Positions 34,401-51,400 are shown, numbered from the stretch's first letter. The stretch: 64,000 nucleotides of DNA from Xiphias gladius (GCF_016859285.1 NC_053418.1:7052521-7116520), one strand, 5' to 3'. Notes: a model not told the origin generated them from the letters alone. Made by a program: numbers and translations.

Positions 34401-37339
34401 CTTTGAGGGGGGGTTGCGTCGGGACCGACATATAACTGAGTGGAGACGTACTCAAGGGTCACTCTACGTCCCGGGTGGTTATCCTGGTAGTGACTATGGA
34501 CTGCTGCTGCATCTTCGTGAGAAAAAACGCACAGGTCACAGTGATACCCTGACTGTAACATTCCTTGTTTAAAGCACACTCTCAAAACATCACTGACTGA
34601 GCGATTCGCCCGGTGGGTTTTCCACATATGCCTTCTCAAATGATACACATACTGACTGCTGTATGTGCATCTATGGCACTGAAGGGTCCTTTGTGTTTGT
34701 GTGGCTCTCACTGAGGGTGACGCGGAAAATGACAAGCACTTGGCAAGAGTCTTTGTTTTTGTCTTTTTATTTCCTTTTTTCCCACAATTAACTTCTTGGT
34801 TTGCAGTTGCTTTTAAGTGCAATTTCTGTGTCTGTTTGAGAACCATGGAAGTATACAGATGGATTTGATCGGCCTTAATCTCAAATCCACGATGTCTTTT
34901 GAAGTAATGCTTTATTACATGATTGAGGGTATTCTGTCTATAGTTGCAAAAGTGGCAGAAAAACATATTTTCATCGTCTTCATTCAGAAGTGGAAGAGGT
35001 AGACGAGTAGAAAAGGATAACTCCTTTGTGTGAGATTTGGATTTTTCAATTTCATCCCGGATCAAAGCTGTATGTTTAATAATACATTCTCTGTTGGAAT
35101 TAATGTGCCGGTGAATTATGGCTTGATGGTTCAATACCCCTTTTACAGTTGGATTTCCAAAGTTGCACTTTTGGCAGTAAAACAACTTTTCTGCGCATGC
35201 ATAAGGATTTAATGCCGTCATGGAAGCATCTGCTACGTCATCCTCTTCATGTTGAAGTTCTTTTTCACTACACACCTTAACACGTTTACTAGTTTGAGAA
35301 TCAGAACATGCAGTACTTGCTGAGGCCTCAGCATCACTTTGCAGTTTCTTTTTTTGCACCTCAGCAGTATACGACAAGATCTGTTCAGTACCTGTTAGTC
35401 GATGTGCAGCATGTTTTGCGTTTTGATGACCAACAACGCTTCTGATGTTGATACTTGAATAACTGCAAAACTGGCAGTAAAACATTTTACTCGGTAAACT
35501 GGAGTATAAACTGTCCATTCCTGCAAACACTTCCCTGTCACATTTGGTAGGTGACATCTTTGTTTGGCCTCTGTCCTCTGCAGATTTCACCTTCTCCGTT
35601 TTGGGAGACTCCGAACGAGTCTTAGAAGCGTCTGGTGCGTGCTTCAGATTCATCACAGACAGGGAAATCTCTTGCTGTGACTTCTCAGGTGTCCTCTGTG
35701 ATGTTGTCTGTGGTGCGACATGAGCCGACTGTTTGATTTTTTCTATCGTGACTGCATCATCTGGATGGCCTTTTTGATAGTGGGCGTGCATAACAACAGC
35801 TGACTTATGCGTAAAGTTACAGTTGTTGCATTGATACAGAACCGCGTCTGCTCCTTTGGAGGTGAGATGCTGGGGTGAGGATGCATTTTTGACTTCCTCA
35901 TACTGTGTATTTGCAATCTTGGGAGAAATCCCTTCTGATCTTTCTGGGCTGTGTGTTTTTTCACATGCACTCAACTGAGATGATCCCTCTTGGCATCTAG
36001 TCGCTGAATATCTGCAGTCCAACAACCCATTATCCACTTTATGTTTTGGGTGCTTTTCCTTGTAATGTTCTTTCAAGGCCTTCAATTCGTTGGTGGTAAA
36101 TGGACACACGAAACATTTGAAAACCAAACTGAGTTCACGCGAATGCGCGAATACTTTGGGCGCCTTTGGATGATTTTCTGCATAGTGTCTCTTGAGGTCA
36201 GCTATACTTAAAAACTCAACTGGACAGTCCAGGCAACGAAAGGTAGCACTCCGATCACTCGGATCCCGAATGTAGACGGCGTTACATCTTATGTATGGGT
36301 GGTCTTTCTGGTAATGTGCAGACACGCTTCTGACGCCCACATCACTGTAGTCACAGTGCTTACAAAAATAAACTTCTGGGCTCTCTCTGTCTCCATTAAA
36401 AAGAGGAACTTTCTTATCTTCTTCATCTTCACGGATGTCAAATGAAAACTCTGTGCTGCTTGATGATTGTTGTTTACTTACCTTTGCTTTCTCCGGGAGC
36501 TTTGCCTCTTCTTTGTCTGTCTTTGCTTTTTTAGCAGGACACCTTTCCGGGCTTTCACAACTGGTCCTCTTGCCAACACTGTTAGGAGCCATGTCTTTGG
36601 ATTTTTCCGCAGGCTTTGGGTGTCTCCTCAGGTCAGTATTTAAAGGGCGGTCATTTAGCATAAATTGGTCGGAAACAGTTTTGGAGAGATCAATCATGGA
36701 CTTCGCAGTGACTTTAAACACACCGCTACTGTTTGGGCTGGAGCTTGAGGGAGATTCTTGCAAAATCAGGGTTCCTTTGGTGTGATCTAGAAGCACTGGG
36801 CTCTCAGCTAACTTCACTGAGGGTTCCCCATTTGATCCAGACGGTCCTGGAAAGTATTTGGTGATGGTTTGAATTTGCACCGGCCTCTTGTGTGTTTTCA
36901 GATCCTTTGATGAGTTAAGTGAGCATGTAGTTTTTGAGGTAGACATAACTGCACCTTCCTTGCGCTGGTTTGCCGGAATGACAGTTATTTTGGTCTCCCT
37001 GTCTGCAGAGATTATAAGATTTCTCAACCCGTTCTGCTTCTCAGATTTTCTGTTACACTGTTTCTCATGTTCATTTAAACCCTCCCGACCACAGGCTGTA
37101 AAATCACAGCGCCGGCATGAGAGGTTATTTCCGGAACTGTTGCTTTTGTCATCACTGTTGACTTTGTCAGCCTCAGGGTTTTGTAAACCGGCAGCTCTCA
37201 GAGCGGTATCCACATCCAAGCCGTGCACCTCGTTCAGATGTTTAAAAAGGTAGACTTTGGATTCGAAGAGGAGTGTGCAGTGACTGCAATGGACAGACTT
37301 GATCCGAGACTCGGCGCCGGCAGCTTGACTTTGCTTCAT
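25479..37339 (-). CDS. ZNF462-family C2H2 zinc-finger protein (znf462-like paralogue)
   Basis: A large nuclear multi-finger protein; human ZNF462 acts in chromatin and developmental regulation. Exons, 5' to 3': 32234-37339 (a 5.1 kb exon), 31828-32117, 31325-31443, 30605-30739, 30238-30481, 29349-29491, 29031-29254, 26142-27270, 25479-25621; 7,533 nt, 2,510 aa. I count about 30 fingers: 22 in the giant exon, one or two in most later exons, and a last one (FTCGFCGRNLT) ending RHIMRHGL. Family identity: EPPDVQRQLNHY, RVVPIEVRRPKLSRYLQG, NMIDHIVLHR and ELVGQVSLDQLQ match human ZNF462 closely. Differences from human as I remember it: the N-terminal several hundred residues carry one finger plus one C2HC-like finger instead of several, two fingers after LKGLRSHERSH are missing, a finger module is duplicated, and a 376-aa acidic linker precedes the last finger. 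Start chosen: the first ATG (MKQSQAAG) after the acceptor, in a CCAC-ATG context. One intron is GC-AG. Confidence 0.85.
33895..33952 (-). repeat. Coding 9-bp repeat (Glu-Gln-His tract)
   Basis: Within the giant zinc-finger exon, an imperfect 9-base repeat encodes the tract EQCEQHEQHEQQERHEQQ between two fingers. It is in frame and uninterrupted, probably a length-variable linker. Confidence 0.85.
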
Positions 37340-37355
37340 GTGGCTGGAACGTGCA

Positions 37356-38000
37356 CTGAATCTGAGGAGGCAATGCAAAGGATAACACTGAATACTCAGC
37401 TTAATTTGATGCACTACACTGAATCAAGACTTGACACTGTCGGCAAAACTCACTGCAATAAAAGCATTTTTGCATCTTGCATTCCTCCTAAAAACCACAG
37501 CCTTATATATACAGAAACAGCTGTGACACACCTAGAGGATTGAAAGCATACGTTATTGCATTGCTCAAGGTAGAAAATCAGGTTTTCTACTTTACAACTG
37601 TTAAAGTTAAATGCACTACTGAGGGTTTCTACAGATATCTAGAAAGTGAAACTGACACAAAGAGATACGCTGGCTCTTCAAGCATCGAAGGATAATCAGC
37701 TGAACAGTAGCCCAGCAACGGTAGTAGGAGCAAGTGAGGACATCGGTATTTAACTTTAAATCAGGGAAGTTCAACAGGAAAGAGACCTAAAACGACACAA
37801 AACAATGGAAAGATAAAGAGCGGACAGTTACAACTAGCTAACATACACACGGCTGCACGCGAACGACGTACTCACGCGGGCAGACAAACACAAGACGAGG
37901 TTTTTTCGATGCGATGTTTTGAATCGCTGATGCTGATTACATGAAGGGACCACACGTTTCCGCCATTTTTCCCGCGAGTGCAACTCTCACCGCTTCCTCT
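37356..38000 (-). promoter_or_regulatory. 5' UTR intron, non-coding exon 1 and YY1-type promoter of the ZNF462-like gene
   Basis: On the minus strand AAAAATGGCGG (about 37,961-37,971) matches the YY1 site often found just downstream of start sites in TATA-less promoters. A GTGAGT donor follows at 37,875, defining a short non-coding exon of roughly 37,876-37,980. The intron then runs to the acceptor before base 37,355. The flanks are CpG-rich (cccgcgagtg). The ATG inside the YY1 motif opens a nine-codon upstream frame. Confidence 0.55.
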
Positions 38001-38124
38001 GCAGCAACAAATCATCAATGGATTACAAGTTCACTTCCGTCGAGAGTCCCTTAACCTTCAAAATAAAATCTAATAATGAAGCGCTCTCAAAATGCCGTGC
38101 ACAAAAAAAAAAAAGAAGCAAAAC

Positions 38125-38283
38125 TCGATTTCACTCCAAGTAAAAGTCCTTCACTCAAAATCTTACTTAAATAAAAGTGCAGACGTATCATTTGGAATAT
38201 CAAAAGTAAAATTACTCGCCCTGCAGAAGTTTTGCCTGTGTCAGGAAGTACAATACCAGAGTACTTAGTTACTTTCCACCACT
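38125..38283. repeat. hAT-like AGTAAAAGT repeat fragment
   Basis: Reads ctccaagtaaaagtccttca near its start and ends agttactttccaccactg, the characteristic terminus of this teleost family. Confidence 0.65.
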
Positions 38284-39480
38284 GTTTAACGCTCTAGAGG
38301 AAACTGTTGCCTGTGGCTGATGAAACCTTAAATCAATTTACCAGCCAATCAATTTCATAGGCTTCTTGTGCTCGTCAGCCCAAAGAGCCACTAGAGGGCG
38401 TTATATCTGACTTTTCAACCACATCTCCCTTAGGTTTCTGCTCTCATGGTAAAATTAAAAGATGGAAGTGGAATTTTCCAGATTTTCACTTCATTTAAAT
38501 GAAAACATGACATATTGACATGACAACCATGTATTTTTTACTGAATGCAACAATAATTAATAATAGCAAACTGCGTCATGTCTGTTTTATTTACTTTTTG
38601 ACATCATAAATAGAACAGAAAAAAACCAGCACAAGTAAATGTTGATGAAAAATACATAAAGCATTTAAAAAACAACAAAACAAATAATCTTCAAAAAAAA
38701 AAAAAGCCTATTTTACATTTAAATTTACAAAAGAGGACAAGAGTGTTATCATCCTTTATATCACGTTAATCGTTATTATTTCATAACTGGTGAATTTCAT
38801 GTTTTAATCGAGATTAGATATTCGTTATTTGAAAGAAAAACAAAACACACACTCGTACTTTAATTGTGAAATCCGAGACAAACTTGACCGGAAGTACTTA
38901 GTTTTCGCTTTGTAGATGATTTGCTATTTTAAAGTAACAAAATCCCTTTTACAAATCTTTTCGAAATCCTATTCATTTTTGATATTGCTACTAATGTTTC
39001 ATATTATTACAGGCGACATATTATACTTATTAGCAAGCGTAACCTTTGAAACTGAGCTATCAAATAACCGCTACGCTTATTCTCGCCACATTTGGATTGA
39101 TAATAGCCCCCCCTGGTGGAAGGCATGGGCACCTTGGTAAAACTTTATTTAAAATCGATTCATTTTTTTTTTTTTCCTGCAAGACTTTAATCAAAACAAA
39201 TCCCCGGTTCATCACAATCCAGTTGTTAAACATTTTATATGCCAATTACGGTCTAGTATTATGAAAGGAAACACAGGATACAAAGGAAAAGGACAATGGC
39301 AGTGAAGAAGAAAATATGATATAAAGACAGTAAATAAATTAATAAAATAAGATAAAAGTCAAGGCAGATACTGTTTTAAAAATGTAAGTCTAATAATTAA
39401 TTATGAATATGCTCTTTATTTTTTGTGAAATTTTAGAGGAGTTTATAAATATGTTGCAGTTTATTAGGTGGTGGTGATGA

Positions 39481-39752
39481 TGTGAAGAGGATGAAGGAGA
39501 CTCCGCTGACACCGTCTTGATTGCATATAAAGGTTTATTACAAAGAAGTACAGCGTCAAATCAAGCATCAGCAGATCTGCTTGTGAGAGGGTGTGAAACC
39601 AACGAACCTCTCTGAAAATCAGCCCTGACCGCCGACTCCTAAATTCCTAAGAAATGTCGCTAACGTTCGGTTTCAATCACAAAGCATTAACTCCCTTTTC
39701 AGACTGGGAGGCCTCCTCTGAGGTCCCCCCGACCGAGGGCCTCTATGAAAAC
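39481..39752 (-). mobile_element. Possible solo LTR fossil
   Basis: On the minus strand a segment of about 270 bases starts TG and ends CA, with an AATAAA signal about 70 bases before its 3' end, as expected of an LTR with U3-R-U5 order. Its base composition (GC-rich, with a pyrimidine-rich 3' part) differs from the AT-rich surroundings. No internal retroviral sequence and no clear target-site duplication was seen. If it is an LTR, it is a solo relic. The family is not determinable. Confidence 0.35.
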
Positions 39753-39924
39753 ATATAAATGTATCTCTGCATATTTAACCATACACCTGAATGTAAAATA
39801 ATGAAGAAAAGGAAAAATTATTTGGTAATCTTTTAGAAAAAATTACATTTGTGCGGAAAAATCCCATTCTAATAATCACATTTAATCATTACATATATCA
39901 ATATGTATATCTATACATTCAATA

Positions 39925-40015
39925 CTCGAGAAATGATTTGAATGATTAATTATCAAAATAGTTGCCGATATTTTTGAGTTATAATTGACTAATAGTTGCT
40001 ACTCTAAAGCCCCAA
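39925..40015. repeat. AATCGATT-family repeat fragment
   Basis: The text atgattaattatcaaaatag then ttgccgatattttt and ttgactaatagttg matches one end of the palindromic teleost repeat also present at 7.8, 49.2, 57.5 and 59 kb. Confidence 0.6.
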
Positions 40016-40269
40016 TTTCTTTATTATTATTATTATTTTCTGACATCTATTAAGTTACGAAAATATCTTTGATAATGCCATCCGCCGCGAAACAACAAAT
40101 AAAAAATATATATTAATAAAACTTACTCTGCCCCGAACGTTTACACAATAGCTGGGGCAAGTCGTCTGCAGTGATTTAGCGAGCAAAGATTTGATTAAGC
40201 GGCACAATTGGTGATAATCAATATTGATAAAGATAAAGTCGAAGTGGATTGTTCTTTCAACATAAGGAT

Positions 40270-40434
40270 TTTAAGTAACATTTCGGCCGTCATTGGTTCC
40301 GAGAGCTAACGTTGTTTCCTCCGGAACAATATCCGGCGCACAATAACAGGAAAGCAAAGCGGTAGAGCAGCGCTCACCTGTTCAGAGCCCAGTCTCCTCT
40401 AAAATTAATATTTTTTTCTTCTGCAACCAAAAGT
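40270..40434 (+). promoter_or_regulatory. coq2: Probable coq2 promoter and non-coding exon 1
   Basis: A short block with CpGs and an inverted CCAAT box (cattgg at about 40,291), followed by a near-consensus donor (AAAGT/GTAAGT) at 40,434/40,435. The matching acceptor ctgacctcag ends at 40,930, ten bases before the coq2 ATG. This suggests a non-coding exon spliced directly to the start-codon exon. Confidence 0.4.
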
Positions 40435-40802
40435 GTAAGTTTGTTTCACCGTTACACTGCGCTTTTTTGGGTCTAGGATGTGTTGATACGAATCAGTTGG
40501 AGAGGTTTGTGGTTAACATTCATTGTATCTTCAGTATGAAGTGCAAGGCAAAAATATTAAGTTGCGCCCTTTTCAGCACGAGTTTATCTTTATCCTTCAC
40601 CATCAGCAGCTAATAATATAATCAGACGGACTGCTGTAATACTTAACTAATGCCGCAGCTAGACGCACACCAGCAGCTAAGAGAGACACACCTCTTTGAC
40701 ACATGGACATCTCAGTCTTTGTGCAGCTGATTCAGTGTAGCACAAAAGGAATGCCTGTTCAAGCAAATCACTCCTCCTCTGTGAAAAAGCCGCAGTCAAA
40801 CC

Positions 40803-40803
<1 letters not shown>

Positions 40804-40875
<72 letters not shown>
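40804..40875. repeat. (GT)n microsatellite, 55 bases before the coq2 acceptor
   Basis: About 70 bases of unbroken GT on the transcribed (sense) strand of coq2, ending roughly 55 bases before the inferred acceptor and 65 before the start codon. Confidence 0.95.
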
Positions 40876-40876
<1 letters not shown>

Positions 40877-40939
40877 CGTTCAGGGGTGACACTTTCTGAG
40901 GAATAAAAGATAATGTCAGTCTGACCTCAGGGAAACACC

Positions 40940-45494
<4,555 letters not shown>

Positions 45495-46628
45495 GACAGG
45501 CAACCAGTGCACAGCATAATTTATTACATTTTGCGAAACATCACATACTGCATCGTTGCACAGTATCTTTGGGGATTTTGACGAAGCTCCATGAGAGATC
45601 AAAAAGATGTGCTGTAAGCTGTGTGATTTGGACCCACACATGAAAGTGACTGGCCGAATTTCTCTGCTCATAAAACATCATAGTTAACAGTTGTTGACTT
45701 GAAAAAATCCCATTCAACTGTATTTTGAGATTGAATTAAATAATAAATTCATTTTACATGTATAGTGAAGTTCTTCTTCTAAGTACCCATATAACTGTGG
45801 ATCAATTGTGGTTGTACACAAAAATTCAAGAAACGAACAAAAAAAACAGCAAAATATTTACTTAAATGATTGGTGAAACTCAAACATGTATTGTTACGTT
45901 GGTAAAAACACTTAAACCTGCACTGAATGATTTTTGACCACCAGGGAGCAGTAGGACTCATTTGATTCACCTGATGAATGTTCTTCAAGTCACTGGACCA
46001 ACAACTATTGGGAAAAATATATGGATCTTTAGCTTGGCTCACTTCATGAGTCACTGGTCTACTTCGGCTCTGTGCCTTTTCACGCGGGGCAGGTAGCGTA
46101 AACCCTCCCGGTCTGAGCTTGTTTGCTAGAAACTGCTTATGAGGGGCTGGTGAGAATAGTCACACACACCCGTGCAGTCTGCTGTAGGCGCAGAACCGAA
46201 ACAGTTTGATGAACGAGGCTAAAAGCTGCACGGAGATCTTTTTTTCCCCCACACATTTCCACAATAATGTCTGTCTCTTGCTCATTTCCTCATGTTTTTT
46301 TTAATGTGGAGAGTGTTTGTTTGTATAATATTAGGTATTGCTGTGTATAATTTGATGACTGGCTTTTTCTGTCCTGATCGTTTTGAATTCTAACCAAATA
46401 TTGTTCCATGGGTGAGTCTGGTTACCTGAGGCTGTGTTCCAGTTTGGGTGTTTCAGTAGGAAGCTTCTTATTTGGAAATGATTAAAGAAATCTGATCAAG
46501 GTAATATGATAATATGGTATTATAATTCATTACTTAGCTGTTCAAATGTCTTCAGTTCCTGCTGCTTTATAAGGTGGTGGAGGAGCCATTATATCACAAG
46601 TATGTAAATATGGGAGTACCTTAGTAGT
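45495..46628. other. Convergent spacer, coq2 and mboat4 3' ends
   Basis: Holds the coq2 3' UTR and probably the short mboat4 3' UTR. A moderately GC-rich stretch at about 45,930-46,210 includes accaccagggagcagtagg, possibly a dispersed repeat. No exon was recognised on either strand. Confidence 0.5.
45742..45747 (+). terminator. coq2: Candidate coq2 polyadenylation signal
   Basis: AATAAA, 248 bases after the stop codon, followed by an AT-rich stretch. Confidence 0.55.
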
Positions 46629-49600
46629 CTAACTTACTATGCTGAGTTTTACTAAGATAACAAGTAGAATTATATTACAAAGTGGAAACAGACCTACGTA
46701 TGTAACACACAAAAGTCTCAAACCGGACATATTTCTTAATTCTACCACTATAACAACACAGGTAACAACCATTTGAGTGTTTATCCAGCCTAAAAGGTTG
46801 TACAGCAGCCTCCTCCATGTTGAACAGAGCTTCGGGTGCAAGTACCTATGTATGTAGTGATCTGCTTTCACTGTTGCTGCCCAGGTCAAAAATCCCACAA
46901 AGTGACCCAAGTGCAAACCATGCCACCACAGTGAAAAGCCAAAAGTCATGAACAACGGGAAATGTGTACACCTTTTGTAAACCAGTCTACGCAGCCACGA
47001 AGCTGTTGTGGCGTTCCATCGACGGGCAAACTCTGACATACGGCTCGACGCCTCAGTCGTCCAGAAATCTCCATCAGTTGGTCCGCTCCGGTCTCGAGAG
47101 TCCCCCGGTGAACTTTCGCAAAACCCAAACCCAGCTGCGTTATTGAGGCACTCGCTGATCCTCCAGTGAGAGTAATATTGGATCCTCAAAACCAGCGCAA
47201 TACCCCAAACCCACAGGATGCCACAAAGGACAGCAGAGCAAGCGGGATCATAGATCGTTTGTCTTATAAAATAGACAAGACAAAACCTCACCAACTCCAG
47301 CAATAACACCTGTATCAACTTTAGGCACACCACACCCAGTGGACTGGGCGGAGGGTTGAGGCTGATTCCCTCCATAAGGGACACAAATTGGCTGTAGGAG
47401 CACAAAGGGCCACCAAGCAAAGTGGTGAAACTGAGGATGTAGCTGATAAGAGGGAGAAACATCACACAGCCATTACTTTTGGATGAAGCGTTAAATGTGA
47501 ACATAGCTCGTTTCTCCTGGAGGTCCATGGACACTGAGGTGATTCTCTGAGTGAGCAGCATCAAAGAGGACACTGCCAAAAACAATCTGAAAGTACAAGA
47601 GGGGGTAATTTGATTATATATGATTTTTTTTTGTCAGAAAGACGAATAAATGTTCATATATCTTTATGCATGTTACGTTTTTACCCAGAGCAAGGAGCAT
47701 AATGGCGTCCAAAAGCTGGTTAGAAGTTCATCATTAACCTTGGAAACAACACTGGACTAAACAATCCCATTTTAAGGTCCATTTAGTAGATGTTTTCGAG
47801 CTTTCGATCATATGACAAAGTTCATTCTTGGAAACAGGAGCTGACAATTTCTTACAAAAAGTCAGCATGGATGAGGGGTCCTCGGAGAGCTGAGAATCAT
47901 GGAAAGCTTGAACCTCTAAAGTTCAGTGGTAATTAAGAGCATAACCCAGTCTGCCGAAGAGAACCATATGATGAACTAGTTTGTTTTGTCAAATGACAAA
48001 ACAAACAAACAAACAAACAAAAAAAAAAACACTTTTCAAGTTGGTGGAAAACAATTGGTCTAATTCTGAAAGGAAATCTTTGCAGCAAACGTTTTAATTG
48101 TTGCATTTTATAGGCAGTGGGCTGGAAATAGCTAATAATGTTTTTATTTCTTGTTTCTTTCTGACTTTCTGCATTCAGGTAATATTTGTGGGGGTTTTTT
48201 TTTTTTTTTTTTTTCTGAGAGTAAGTAGTCCAAAGGAGACCATCACATTAGACTTTTGCTCTTCAAAGCTATTAGCTGGAAATATTTACCATGAGTAAAC
48301 GGTACCTCTCTATGTTGTTTAATCATCATCATCTATGTATCTTAAAGGATAAAGCTTGTGTCATGCTATATTTTTGTTACTCTGAACAAATTCCATTTAA
48401 AAAAAAAAAAAAAAAAAAAAAGGCCAAAACTAACGCTGCTTTAGTCCGTTTCTCAGTACTGTCCAACTTCCTAAGATTGTCAGTGGCTCTCAAGCTTGAA
48501 AACATGACTCATTAAAAAAAGGTTTAAAAACAGGTCACAGGGTTGTAATAAATTTTTTTTGAAATGGTGAAATAATTTAAAACACCTACAGGTACTGTAT
48601 TTGAGCAAATGTTGCCCAAACAGCAGCAAATCGTGCATTTTTGAGGACTATTTTCGGTTTTTGTACAACAATTGGAGCTTTATGGCAAAGAGGAACAAAT
48701 TATATCAGGTGATAATTGTTAGTAGGATCAATTCATTGTTTAGATTAATGAGATTTGTTGACAATAAGAATAATACAGAATCTCACTAGACTCATCCTTT
48801 AAATGCATTCATTATTACCCAGACAGCAAAGGTATTTATTCATAACTGATACTGGATGCTCTGGCAAAGCATGACGGTGTCAGCTTACAAACCGGTGAAT
48901 TGATTTTAGATTAGTACCTGATGCTGACAGGCTCATGCAGGCAGTATTCCCTGTACTGTATAAGCAGGTGCCAGAACGTTTGCCACAACATCTGGGTACC
49001 AAACACCCAGGTGTGGATATAGCCGGGATCCACAGAGACCAGGAGAAGAATAAAGACAAAGGTGGAAACGAACAGGAGCGTGCTGTAGATGCCCATTGTG
49101 GAAACTGCCATGACACATCCCCCAACAGAAACAAAGAGGTACCTGTAAGAAGAAATTAAGTAGAAATTCACGTTTACAACTACAGCTGCAACAATGAGTC
49201 GACTAGTTGCTTAGTCGAACCAGGAAAGGAGTCCGCCAATATTTTGATCAGTTAAACGTTTAAGCCATTTTTTAAGCAGCTGGGTTGCAGCTTTTCCAGT
49301 TTGAGGATTAATATTGTTTATCTTATAATTTCCATCATTATAAATTAAATTGAAATTGAATTGGGTTTTGGACTGTTGTTTGGATGAAATGTACATTTTT
49401 TTCCATCAACAAGGACTCTGTGGAAATGTGATGGGCATTTTTCACTATTCATTAATAGACCAAAAGATTAATCGGGGAAAATGGTTTGCAGATTCCTCAA
49501 TAGTGTAAATTAATAGTCACTTATTGTGGTCCTGAATGATCAAGATCTGTCATGTAAGGTTTATTTGAAGAGCACATTTAAAACAACAAATATTACAAAT

Positions 49601-50078
49601 AAATAAAAAATACTAACAAATAATAATGAAATAAAAATAAATGACTATAAATAAATGTAAAAAACTGTTGATAGTACTGTATCCCCTGTTAAAATACTAT
49701 GGTTAAGCTATTGCCTTACGTTCCAGTTGGACAGATTATTTCATACAAGGACACATTTACAAATCAAACTTCGTGAACTTCCTAAAATTTTAATCCAAAT
49801 CAAATAATAAATTCACTGAAATATCTGACCCATTAGAGTCTCTACTTTCCCAGAGTAACAATGCCCCGTAATATACTAATGAATTACTTGACACGTTGCT
49901 TTTAAAATGAAGTTTAGAATAGAATAAAATCAATCAATTGATATGTAATTACATACCTGTACGTCAAGGACAGATATCCGCGTTTAGCAAAAAAATAAAA
50001 CAAAAATGCAAATGGAAGTGAAAAGCATTGCTGCATTAAAAACTGATGTTGTTCCACCAGCCAGTTGATCAAACCCAT
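46629..50078 (-). CDS. mboat4: Ghrelin O-acyltransferase (GOAT), 3 coding exons
   Basis: An ER membrane-bound O-acyltransferase that octanoylates a serine of ghrelin. Exons, 5' to 3': 49957-50078, 48918-49142, 46629-47586; 1,305 nt, 434 aa, essentially the human length. Seen: several hydrophobic spans, RYLFVSVGGCVMAVSTMGIY, WQTFWHL..YREYCLHEPVS, LMLLTQRITSVSMDLQEKR, LLGGPLCSYSQF, YYSHWRISECLNNAAGFGF, and the MBOAT catalytic pair: Asn in RRWNATTASWLRRLVY at residue 307 and His in WWHGLH at residue 338. Both numbers equal those of human GOAT, which supports the start at MGLINWLVEQ. It is convergent with coq2. Intron 1 contains a dispersed repeat, part of which was copied into the LINE 3.6 kb away. 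Confidence 0.95.
49175..49510. repeat. Palindromic teleost repeat, full-length copy in mboat4 intron 1
   Basis: Runs from agctgcaacaatgagtcgac through tttgatcagttaaacgttta, ttgggttttggactgttgtt and gtgatgggcatttttcacta to agattaatcggg and tagtgtaaattaatagtc. This is the organisation of the same AATCGATT family seen at 7.8 and 57.5 kb, in the same orientation as the 7.8 kb copy. Confidence 0.65.
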
Positions 50079-51400
50079 ATCTGAATTTCAGGTTGAATGT
50101 CACAGACAAAACAAAGACACTATTCGGACACCGTTGGTGCCGATTGTCCTATTAAAGAGGTGAAATACTTGCTTTGCCTGCATGACTCTCTTTGTCATTC
50201 CACCTGTGGCTTGCGTTGAAGTAATGCTTTTGTTTACCATTATCACAAAGAACCGATAATGGTTATTCCTTTTGTTTAACGATATCAGTAGTGGGAAGCT
50301 CTTTGTCAACTCATATTTCAGCAACTATAGCAACAAAATTTTTTTTTTTTTTTTACCTCTGTGTTTTTACGTTCCTAAATCAAACAGACAGCAACTCAAG
50401 AGGTCTGTTTTCACTGTGTTATTCCACCTGGCGTTTTACTGGAAAGAACTTGCTGGCTTGGTAATGTTTTACCTGGATCTGATAATGGACATTTCATTAT
50501 TTCTTATTTTTAATCAGGGTTGCTTTATAATACAGTGGTACAATGGTGGATTCTGTATAAGACAGTACAAGTTAAAACTTTTAACAAACTGTCAAACCTT
50601 CATTTTTCTTACGGTCTGCGCTTTCCACATTTACAGGGATTTACTGTATGTGAGAAGTAATAGGCATTGACTCCCAGTGGTGTAAAATAACCATGTACAT
50701 GTGCTCAAATGGTGTACTTAACTACTTGTACTTCATTTGAGTATTTCCATTTCAAGCTACTTTGTACTTCTAGTCCACTGCATTTCCGAGGGAAATACTG
50801 TATTTTTTATTGCACAACATTAATTTGACGCCTTTCATTCTGTTAATTATTATCTTAATTCTTAGAGTGATATCAAAATTAATATTAATGTCCATATTGC
50901 TAATAATGAAAACCATCAAATTATATTAGTATTGATAAATAACATTGTCGACATCATCATTCTATTAATATGTATAATAATCAGGATCATCATCTTTTTT
51001 TTTCCTAATAATGATCTATGTACTAGTTGATAGACCATTATTTCATAAATTATCCATAGTAATCAAACATCATCATGATCATTCTATATACATGTGTAGT
51101 AATATTAATAATAATAGTCTATATAATAGTAATATTAATATACAGTAACAGCCTTCTCCTGATGTTAGTAATGGCCTGTGTGATAGCTTTCATGGTAACT
51201 ATTTCTATAATAATAATTATGAAAAATGATAACGGAAATAAAAACAATAATCACGGTCATCATGACACATAGTACATATTTAAATATAAATAATATAAAT
51301 AGTAATAACTGTCATAATGACAAATAGTAATAGTATAGCAATACTGATATATTAACACATTTTATCGTTGATGGATTGAAAAAAACAACAACAAATAAGT
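50079..51400. other. AT-rich spacer upstream of mboat4
   Basis: Contains the mboat4 5' flank, a hAT-like AAGTACTT fragment at about 50,672-50,825 (ccagtggtgtaaaataacca at its start, ctactttgtacttctagtcc within), and low-complexity ATA/ATT-rich DNA from about 50,880 to 51,340. No exon was seen. The open frame of about 130 codons near 50.3-50.7 kb is AT-driven and has no recognisable domain. Confidence 0.55.

Larger units (their letters stand above)
38284..40269. other. Intergenic spacer, ZNF462-like to coq2
   Basis: AT-rich DNA with no recognisable exon. It contains a retroviral-LTR-like fossil and a dispersed-repeat fragment (separate entries). Open frames of 60-75 codons near 38.9-39.3 kb have no recognisable product. 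Confidence 0.6.

Noticed and set aside
32225-37414. Many 60-120 codon frames on both strands across the giant zinc-finger exon
   Set aside because: All overlap the 1,702-codon frame whose C2H2 spacing is unmistakable; the others are shadows.
50272-50670. 132-codon plus-strand frame upstream of mboat4
   Set aside because: Phe/Leu-rich translation of AT-rich DNA starting at a T-run; no homologue or splice evidence.
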